Of a DNA stretch of 22,559 nt, positions 16,362 through 22,559 are shown in pieces; the stretch's first letter is position 1, and every line of letters begins with the position of its first letter. Source of the DNA: Candidatus Omnitrophota bacterium (GTDB taxonomy: Bacteria; Omnitrophota; Gorgyraeia; S143-82); the NCBI GenBank assembly GCA_027065215.1, contig JAMOOT010000013.1:1-22559 (forward strand), written 5' to 3'. The position numbers and the translations under genes were made by a program. The notes below the pieces were generated by a model, which searched no databases, had not been told where the DNA came from, and saw only the letters and a program-made list of their open reading frames with translations.

Positions 16362-16391
16362 AGTATAACACAATCTTCTCTCTTATTTCAA
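16362..16391 (-). promoter_or_regulatory. Sigma70-like promoter of the hndABC operon
   Basis: On the minus strand TTGAAA (16386-16391) and TATACT (16362-16367) are separated by 18 bases, each matching consensus at five of six positions. Transcription would begin near 16355, leaving a leader of about 55 bases before the hndA ATG at 16300. It sits in the 113-base gap after the universal stress gene, the only sizeable break in this half of the window. Confidence 0.6.
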
Positions 16392-16413
16392 CTTCATTTA
16401 TCTCTCTAAATTA

Positions 16414-16851
16414 TCAAACTATCAACACTGGCACTGATAGATAGTCCAAAACCATGCTTAAAAGTTTATGCGGGGGTTGAAGAGCGCTTCTCTTCTTGGT
16501 CTCACGTCCAACTACCACCATATCCACACTGTATTTACGGGCAAAATCGATTACTGTTTTCTCTAAATTACCTTCTTCCTGTTCTAATATTATCTTGAGA
16601 CCTTTATCTTTTACCTCTTCCTCTATTGCATAGAGATACTTCCATCCATCTTCACTTAATTCAACATAGGCCTCACTTTCACTCTTTTTCAAAAGTTTAA
16701 CCATCACCTTTATGACTTTGGGAGAAATTACATTCAAGGCAATTATTCGCGCTGATAAAGCCGATGCAATTTCAATAGCAACTGATGCTGCTCTAAAGGC
16801 CTCCTCTGATCCTTTAACCAAAAGAAGTATGTTCTCTATCTTCTTTGCCAT
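16414..16851 (-). CDS. Universal stress protein (UspA family), ATP-motif lacking
   Basis: The 145-residue protein has a single Usp domain: IENILLLVKGSEEAFRAASV at the start, then ARIIALNVIS, and SVDMVVVGRE plus LSVPVLIV at the end. The nucleotide-binding signature G-x2-G-x9-G-S/T, normally after the VVVG strand, is missing: after G115 the sequence reads RETKKRSALQPPH with no further glycines. It therefore resembles the UspA-type members that do not bind ATP. It begins 20 bases after yggS. The sequence before the ATG is AT-rich with no ribosome site, so expression may be low or coupled. Function beyond a stress-associated role cannot be given. Confidence 0.85.
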   Translation of the reverse strand: MAKKIENILLLVKGSEEAFRAASVAIEIASALSARIIALNVISPKVIKVMVKLLKKSESEAYVELSEDGWKYLYAIEEEVKDKGLKIILEQEEGNLEKTVIDFARKYSVDMVVVGRETKKRSALQPPHKLLSMVLDYLSVPVLIV

Positions 16852-16871
16852 AACTATTTATTTTAACATAA

Positions 16872-17543
16872 TCAGACAGAATTTAGAAATGCAGAACCTA
16901 TTCTAACAATAGTGGCCCCTTCCTGGATGGCTATCTCAAAATCTGAACTCGTCCCCATGGATATCTCCGCCAATCCCATTTCATTGGCCAAACTTCTCAC
17001 CTTAGAAAAGATATCCCGCAAAATACGCTCATCTGCCCTAAAAGGAGCCATAGTCATAAGCCCCACACACTCAATAAATTTCATCTCTTTATCTATCAAC
17101 TCAAGGGCATACCACAGATCTTTTTCCTCAGTAAAACCATATTTAGTTTTCTCTTTATAGAGATTTGCCTCTAATAAAACTTTTACCTTTCTACCTCTTC
17201 TCTCTGCTCTTTTGTTTAAGGCATAAATCAAATCTACCCTATCCAAAGAATGAAATAATTCAAAATCCAACGATAAAAAACGATTTATTTTATTGGTCTG
17301 TAGGTGTCCAATAAAATGCCATTTTATTGGTAAATCAGAAAGAGCCTTCATCTTCTTTTGAGCCACTTGAATTTGATTTTCACCAAATATGTTTAAGCCC
17401 AGTAAAAATATTTCTCTAATGGTCTCCTCATCCATATATTTCGAAGCAACCAAGACTTTGACTTCATTAGGGGACCGACCAGAATACTGACAGGCAAGAT
17501 TGATCTTCTCTCGAATGCGTATCCAATTCTCTTTAATACCCAT
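16872..17543 (-). CDS. yggS: YggS-type pyridoxal-phosphate homeostasis protein
   Basis: The 223-residue single-domain PLP-binding TIM-barrel protein (PLPBP/YggS/COG0325) controls free PLP and amino-acid balance; it has no known enzyme activity. PLP lysine: K35 in VLVASKY. Further family motifs are GENQIQ, WHFIGHLQTNK, GLMTMAP and SMGTSSDFEIAIQEGATIVRIGSA near the C-terminus, where the phosphate is held. The start is set at ATG 17543, five bases after the lacI stop codon; a TTG at 17552 overlapping that stop would add three residues. There is no ribosome site, so translation is probably coupled to the regulator gene. The usual neighbours (proC, pilT, sepF) are not here. Confidence 0.93.
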   Translation of the reverse strand: MGIKENWIRIREKINLACQYSGRSPNEVKVLVASKYMDEETIREIFLLGLNIFGENQIQVAQKKMKALSDLPIKWHFIGHLQTNKINRFLSLDFELFHSLDRVDLIYALNKRAERRGRKVKVLLEANLYKEKTKYGFTEEKDLWYALELIDKEMKFIECVGLMTMAPFRADERILRDIFSKVRSLANEMGLAEISMGTSSDFEIAIQEGATIVRIGSAFLNSV

Positions 17544-17548
17544 AGGAA

Positions 17549-18574
17549 TCAAAAAGCCGGTGGCTGACAGGAATTTCTAATTACCAATTCTGTGTGAAGA
17601 TAGATCTTATGAGGCGCAACATGGGACATATACAGATGTCGTCCCTTTCGATTCTCAATTATGCGATGTAACTCTTCCACCGCCTCTCTTGCCATCTCCA
17701 ACAATGGTTGCTTTACTGTAGTAAGTGGAACAGGGGCCTGAATAGCTGCTGGACTGTCGTCAAATCCAACAATAGATATATCCCGAGGGACATTTATCCC
17801 ATGTTCTCGTAGGGCAAATAAAACTTCTAAAGCCATTTCATCACTGGCCACAAATATTGCAGTAGGCCTTTCCTTTAGTTTTATTAACTTTTCCGTAGCG
17901 ATCCGAGCCGAAAGACGTGAGAAATCCCCTTCTTGCACATACTCTGGACAAATCCTAACACCAGCCTTAAGTAATGCCTCCTTATAGCCAATTAATCTAT
18001 CATTTGCTGACTGAGTCCGCAAATCTCCAGTAATATGGGCTATCTTGGTATGTCCCAAAGAAAGCAAATATTCCACAGCCTCTCTGGCCCCACCACGATT
18101 ATCTATTGCGAAACAATCCACAGGTATATCATCAACCACATTGTTTATAACAACTGTCGGGACTCCTCTTTCTACACTATTCTTGATACACTCATACTGA
18201 GTAAAGGTATCAGCAAATATCACTCCACCGGCCGCGATTGGTAAATCCGGCCTTTCTCGAGTTGCCACATATAAGAGTAAATCCAATCCCAAGGCATCAC
18301 AGACTATCCCAACCCCTCTAAGGATCTCAACTGCATAAAAAGAATAAAATAATCCTTCATAATGTGGAATAACCACAGCAACTGTGCGAGTTTTCCCTCC
18401 CGCCAGTCTTTGCGCACTTATATTGGGATGGTACCTCAACTCCTTTATCGCCAATTGGACCTTTTTTCGTGTCTCCTCTTTTACATTGGGATGGTTATTT
18501 ATGACACGTGAAACTGTTGCGGGAGAAACTCCTGCATATTTTGCTACATCAAAGATGTTGACTGCGGACTTCAC
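17549..18574 (-). CDS. LacI-family transcriptional regulator
   Basis: The 341-residue repressor has an N-terminal helix-turn-helix (VNIFDVAKYAGVSPATVSRV, residues 5-24), the hinge NISAQRLAGGKTRTVAVVIP (about 51-70), and a periplasmic-binding-protein-like ligand domain with the usual GRGGA-like NRGGAREAVEYLLSLGH, IFVASDEMA and SIVGFDDSP motifs. The GTG start at 18574 is preceded by GAAGGTGA. Sugars are the usual effectors, but the residues here do not let me name one. It sits 11 bases after the secretin and touches yggS. There is no carbohydrate gene nearby, so its target is probably elsewhere. I see no clear palindromic operator in the surrounding gaps. Confidence 0.92.
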   Translation of the reverse strand: MKSAVNIFDVAKYAGVSPATVSRVINNHPNVKEETRKKVQLAIKELRYHPNISAQRLAGGKTRTVAVVIPHYEGLFYSFYAVEILRGVGIVCDALGLDLLLYVATRERPDLPIAAGGVIFADTFTQYECIKNSVERGVPTVVINNVVDDIPVDCFAIDNRGGAREAVEYLLSLGHTKIAHITGDLRTQSANDRLIGYKEALLKAGVRICPEYVQEGDFSRLSARIATEKLIKLKERPTAIFVASDEMALEVLFALREHGINVPRDISIVGFDDSPAAIQAPVPLTTVKQPLLEMAREAVEELHRIIENRKGRHLYMSHVAPHKIYLHTELVIRNSCQPPAF

Positions 18575-18585
18575 CGTTCACCTTC

Positions 18586-21500
18586 TTATTTGGCAATCAA
18601 AGCATCACCCTCTGGATCAATGATAGTGGCAGTAACAAAGATCAAAAGATTTCTTCGATTGACCTCATCTGACGTCTTACGGAACACCTGCCCTAATAAA
18701 GGAATATCCCCTAATATTGGGACTTTCGTTAAAACCTTCGTGCGATTTTCCTTTATCAAACCGCCCAAGACCACTGTATCGGTATTATCCACCACTACAT
18801 TAGTGCTAAGTGTACGGGATGTAAACTTGGGCAAAGAAACCCCACCCGTGTATTCAAAATAGTTCTTCGTGGCATCACTTACCTCAGGGAGCAAACTTAA
18901 ACTGATGGTCTTCAGATCATCTCCAACACTTGGTGTTACCCTCAAGATAATTCCAACATCCCTTTTAACAAAATCAGTTGGAACATTCTCATAGCGTGTC
19001 TCGCCACCATCATCGTAATCCCCATCCCCGTTTATATCGAATTGCACTATCTGAAATTCATACCGAGTAGGATAAATCCATTCATCAACCACTTTTATAG
19101 TAGCCATCTGGTTGTTTAATGTGGTTACCCTCGGGGATGACAATGTCCGTGTATTCTGCGTCTGCATCAAGGCATGGAGCACTGCCTGAAACTGTGGTTT
19201 TGTCAATACCCCTTTATAGGTCAAGTTTAAGCCTGAGGCTGTATCAACAAAATTTGAAAATGAAAAACCACTATCCTTAGCCACTCCATGTTTCATCTTT
19301 CCTCCCTTACTATCCACTGCCCAATCTTCATTCGCAATCTTCCATTGGACCCCAATCTCCTTTAGATCGGTAACATCTACCTCTAAAAACTTTGCCTCGA
19401 TAAGGACCTGTACGGGAGTAACATCAAGATTCCAGAGTATCTCTTCAATTTTCTTGATATTGGCCGGGGTGTTTGTAACTATTAAAGAAGCTGTTCTCTC
19501 ATCTAACACCAACTTACTTCCAGAGGGCCAATCAACTGCTTCTTGTAGGATATCCTTAAGCGTCTTTACCTCACTAACAGATGCCCCACTTCCCAAATCC
19601 ACACTACCAGTTGTAGTCAAAGTAAACTTACTATAAAGACCAATCCCCTTGTTTAGGTGATAGACCTTTGTCTCCATTGGTTCCTTTTCTAACTGATCGG
19701 GGGTAGTAATCCATACTGCATCCTCGTCTATCTGATAGGTCAAATTATAGGATTTCAACAAATATTTCAATGCCGACTCTAACGGCATATCTGTTATATC
19801 TATAGTAACCTTATAATCTTGCGCCAATACAGAGGCTGACGGAATTATATTTACTCCAGTTTGTTTGGCAAAAAATCTAAGGACATCTATTAAAGATACA
19901 TCCTCAAAATTTGCCGTAATCTTTTGTTGTAATTTTTTCTTTATTGGTGGCAGATTTATCAACCGTTTTTTCCTCCTCTGTTCAATATTTACCTTTTTCT
20001 TCTTCAATTTAGTGGAGACCATTCCATTTTTCATTACCTCTGCTAGCATCTTCTTATCCTTCTCATCTAATTTTTTCTGCAGAGATTCTTTTTCCAAAGC
20101 AAACATTTTTTCCTTTACATTAAACAATTTAGTCTTTGCTTTTCTATCATTAGGGAACAAAAATAGTATATTTTCATATACAGACGCCGCTGCCTTATAC
20201 TTTCCCTGTTGTTCAAACCGTTTAGCATCCTCATATAACTTCTCTACAATCTTGGCCTTCAACTCTTCTGTTTCTTTTTCGCGATTTAAGGCCTTAATAT
20301 CTTTTTCGCGTTCTTTTATTAGATCCAAATATTCTTTAGCATAGGGAGAATAATAAGACATTCCCAACTTTTTCTCTTCCTGATAAACCTGTCTAAATAA
20401 ATTACGCGCTTCTACATAGTTGCCTCGTTCATAAGATTCTTTAGCACTTTCATAGACTTCTCGCAATTTAGGATATTTTTCTTCTTGCAAAACAGTTTGT
20501 CTCTTTCTTAGATCTGCTTCCCGCTCCAACATTTTCCTGGCCTTTTTAGATAAAGACACTGCGGTCTTATTCTCAGGATCAATATCAAGTATATCCTCAG
20601 ATATCTCTAAGACTTTTCCATAATCGCCTTTTACCAACGCCTCTTGGGCCTTAGACTGCATATCTCGAATTAGGGAAGATTTATTGGGGACATCACTCTG
20701 AGTTTCCCCTTGTGCCAATCTCATAGAAGCCAAGCGATCATCAACACTTTCTCTTGCTCTGGCTTTTGCTTCTTCCACCTTGGCCATAAGATGTGTAAAC
20801 TTTTTTGCCAACGAACGCAAACGACTTCTTTGAGATGGAGTAAAACCTTTTATCTTTTGTAATTGAGAAATTTCTTTTGCAACTACGCCTGTTTTTCCCC
20901 AATCGTCCTTAGCCTTGGCCAACAGGGCATCCAAGGCATCTAATCTTTCTTCAAGTTCTTTTTCTCTTTGAACTTTCGCTAAAATCCACATTTCTTTATT
21001 TATTTTCTTGGCCAATCTCTCTTGATCCAAAGACAAATCCCTACCTCGAGAAGAAACCTCCTGTTCCATATCCTCCATCATCTTTTTTCGAGCCAATCGA
21101 TACCGTCTCTCTCGCATTTCTTTTTCCTTAGCAATTCGCTTCAGTTCTTGCTGATGCAATCTCTCAATCTTCTTACGCAACGCCAATGCCTTGCGATTAT
21201 TAGGCGAAATTGCCAATACCTCACTCACCAATTTCCTTGCCAACTCAAATTGCTTTGTTCTCAATTTCTCTTTAGCCTGTGCCAATTGGGAATTTACTTC
21301 CTCGTTAAGTTGTCTCTTAGATAAGCGTTCAAGTTCCCTATGATATCTACGCTCTAACTGATTTAGTCCTTTTCCTAAAAACCTCGCCCGTTGATAGACC
21401 TCATCTTTAACCCTTGATAATAATCTTCGATCCAAAACCAATTTAGGTAAGTTTTTCGATTCAATATGACGTTCTGCAAATTTCCTTTTCTTACTTTCTT

Positions 21501-22559
21501 TTACATTTTGAGATGTCCTTACTTTATTTCTATTATCATATTTCTCATTTCCATTAAAACCAACCCCAACTTCTGCTTTACCCTCTTTATCCTTAACCTT
21601 CGCCAGTTTCGTCCTTTCTATTTTCTTAACATCATTTTGGCTTATTACATCTTTTTTCGATGTTGCATTTTTCCTTTTAATTTCCTCCTGTGTCAATAAA
21701 ATAAGATCCAAAAGGGCTTGCGCTTCAACATTATCCGGATAGTATTCAAGCACTTTTTGACACAATGAAATAGCCCGATCAAACTTTTGTTCTTCTATTA
21801 ACCTACGAGCCTGATTCAATAATCCCTGAACATCTGCCTCTAATAATCCAACCTGTTGTCCAAATTCCAACTTTTTATGCTCCACCTGCTTAGATGCTAA
21901 TCTCATCCGTCTCTTCTCAGCCGCATCTTCTTCTATTTGACGAAGAAGGCTCTTTCTTCTCAATATCTCACTACGCCATCGGCTTTTCGCACGGCGATAG
22001 AGATCCCAAAGGTCCTTATTACTTGAATTCAGATGCAACCCCTCTTTGGCCAGACGAAGAGCAGATGCATAATCCCCCATTTTAAGGGCCATTATCCCCC
22101 GTCTCAATTTTATATCTGCATAATAAAGGGACTCTGCCTTCTCTATCTGTTTAAGCATTTCTTTTGCATAACGATTTTTCGGATCTATGTTTTTTAATAT
22201 ATCCTTTACCACTATTTTTGCGCTCACAAAATCACTATTCTGGAGATACACTTGGGCAGATTTCAATGCCTGCTGAACCTTATAGAACTTCACTTTTTCC
22301 TCTAATTCTTCCAAAACTTTCTGAACTCTATTCCTGAATTTGGGGCAAATACGCTTTGCCTTTTCTATCTCTGATCTTGCAGTTGAAAAATCATATACCT
22401 TCAATGCACTCTTGGCTAATTCTATATGCTTCTCAAATTCCCTCTCAAGTTCTCTCTCCCTAATCTCTCTCGCCAATCTCTTACCAGCCTCTTGATATCT
22501 ATCGGGAGCATTCTCCAACAACGCCAACAAATCCTTCGCCTTCTCCACCTCGCCCATCT
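18586..22559 (-). CDS. Secretin (type II secretion / type IV pilus) with long TPR/coiled-coil N-terminus, 5' end cut
   Basis: At least 1323 residues are visible. Numbering here starts at a Met at 22557 that is probably internal, since there is no signal peptide. Residues 1-860 hold about eight TPR-like helical hairpins (for example GDYASALRLAKEGLHLNSSN and KGDYGKVLEISEDILDIDPE) linked by K/E/R-rich coiled coils. Next come a secretin/TonB short N-terminal (STN) domain (about 880-955, VSLIDVLRFFAKQTGVNIIP), an N1-type domain (about 965-1070; LIVTNTPANIKKIEEILWNL, then VQVLIEAKFLEV), and the secretin pore domain (about 1115-1310) with VPILGDIPLLGQVFR and NLLIFVTATII at the end. It forms an outer-membrane channel. 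Usual GspD or PilQ proteins are around 650-750 residues. A Ca-loop-like DINGDGDYDDGGE (1174-1186) interrupts the pore domain. LacI follows 11 bases later. Confidence 0.9.
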   Translation of the reverse strand, partial: MGEVEKAKDLLALLENAPDRYQEAGKRLAREIRERELEREFEKHIELAKSALKVYDFSTARSEIEKAKRICPKFRNRVQKVLEELEEKVKFYKVQQALKSAQVYLQNSDFVSAKIVVKDILKNIDPKNRYAKEMLKQIEKAESLYYADIKLRRGIMALKMGDYASALRLAKEGLHLNSSNKDLWDLYRRAKSRWRSEILRRKSLLRQIEEDAAEKRRMRLASKQVEHKKLEFGQQVGLLEADVQGLLNQARRLIEEQKFDRAISLCQKVLEYYPDNVEAQALLDLILLTQEEIKRKNATSKKDVISQNDVKKIERTKLAKVKDKEGKAEVGVGFNGNEKYDNRNKVRTSQNVKESKKRKFAERHIESKNLPKLVLDRRLLSRVKDEVYQRARFLGKGLNQLERRYHRELERLSKRQLNEEVNSQLAQAKEKLRTKQFELARKLVSEVLAISPNNRKALALRKKIERLHQQELKRIAKEKEMRERRYRLARKKMMEDMEQEVSSRGRDLSLDQERLAKKINKEMWILAKVQREKELEERLDALDALLAKAKDDWGKTGVVAKEISQLQKIKGFTPSQRSRLRSLAKKFTHLMAKVEEAKARARESVDDRLASMRLAQGETQSDVPNKSSLIRDMQSKAQEALVKGDYGKVLEISEDILDIDPENKTAVSLSKKARKMLEREADLRKRQTVLQEEKYPKLREVYESAKESYERGNYVEARNLFRQVYQEEKKLGMSYYSPYAKEYLDLIKEREKDIKALNREKETEELKAKIVEKLYEDAKRFEQQGKYKAAASVYENILFLFPNDRKAKTKLFNVKEKMFALEKESLQKKLDEKDKKMLAEVMKNGMVSTKLKKKKVNIEQRRKKRLINLPPIKKKLQQKITANFEDVSLIDVLRFFAKQTGVNIIPSASVLAQDYKVTIDITDMPLESALKYLLKSYNLTYQIDEDAVWITTPDQLEKEPMETKVYHLNKGIGLYSKFTLTTTGSVDLGSGASVSEVKTLKDILQEAVDWPSGSKLVLDERTASLIVTNTPANIKKIEEILWNLDVTPVQVLIEAKFLEVDVTDLKEIGVQWKIANEDWAVDSKGGKMKHGVAKDSGFSFSNFVDTASGLNLTYKGVLTKPQFQAVLHALMQTQNTRTLSSPRVTTLNNQMATIKVVDEWIYPTRYEFQIVQFDINGDGDYDDGGETRYENVPTDFVKRDVGIILRVTPSVGDDLKTISLSLLPEVSDATKNYFEYTGGVSLPKFTSRTLSTNVVVDNTDTVVLGGLIKENRTKVLTKVPILGDIPLLGQVFRKTSDEVNRRNLLIFVTATIIDPEGDALIAK

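Noticed and set aside
16301..16413. Possible riboswitch in the hndA leader
   Set aside because: The leader after the predicted transcription start is only about 55 bases and shows no strong conserved stem; only the promoter is supported.
19865..20344. Plus-strand open frame of 159 codons, rich in F and S
   Set aside because: Antisense to the lysine/glutamate-rich coiled-coil part of the secretin gene; the composition follows directly from that.

Overview
The window carries 19 protein-coding genes, all on the minus strand, in tightly packed runs with overlaps or gaps of a few bases. It is AT-rich and nearly every gene has a clear Shine-Dalgarno site. Several features point to a bacterium of the PVC superphylum, most likely Candidatus Omnitrophota (OP3) or a close relative. 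The strongest is a 55-residue gene at 10549-10716 that resembles the small basic signature protein of the PVC superphylum. The others are a secretin with a very long TPR/coiled-coil N-terminus, a Bat (aerotolerance) operon built from fused genes, and HndABC-type NADH-oxidising subunits. The phylum call is an inference; no rRNA is present. No tRNA, IS element, CRISPR array or phage gene was seen.

In transcription order (high to low coordinates): (1) 22559-18586, a secretin cut by the window edge, followed 11 nt later by a LacI-family regulator, then a YggS-type PLP-binding protein and a universal stress protein. (2) A good sigma70-like promoter at 16362-16391, then hndA, hndB and hndC (NuoE-like, thioredoxin-like 2Fe-2S, NuoF-like), with no catalytic hydrogenase subunit in the window. 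(3) 13496-10549, a dGTPase-like HD protein overlapping a GAF/HD-GYP protein whose HD motif is damaged, then a membrane-anchored SPOR protein and the small basic protein. (4) 10499-7637, an exported SH3 protein, isocitrate dehydrogenase and malate dehydrogenase. (5) 7519-1155, batA, a batB-batC fusion, a batD-batE fusion and rlmN, consecutive genes overlapping or separated by 8 bases. (6) 930-1, an AAA-ATPase-like/PD-(D/E)XK family protein cut by the other edge.

Functionally, the window mixes envelope genes (secretin, SPOR, SH3, Bat), NAD(P)H-linked redox metabolism (Hnd, Icd, Mdh) and nucleotide signalling or housekeeping (Dgt, HD-GYP, Usp, YggS, RlmN). The most notable points are the BatD-BatE fusion that keeps an internal ribosome site and signal peptide at the junction, the HndC protein whose N-terminal thioredoxin-like domain has lost every cysteine beside a stand-alone 2Fe-2S partner, the degenerate HD-GYP protein, and the hidden PVC signature gene. 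I did not find an unmistakably new defence or mobile system.
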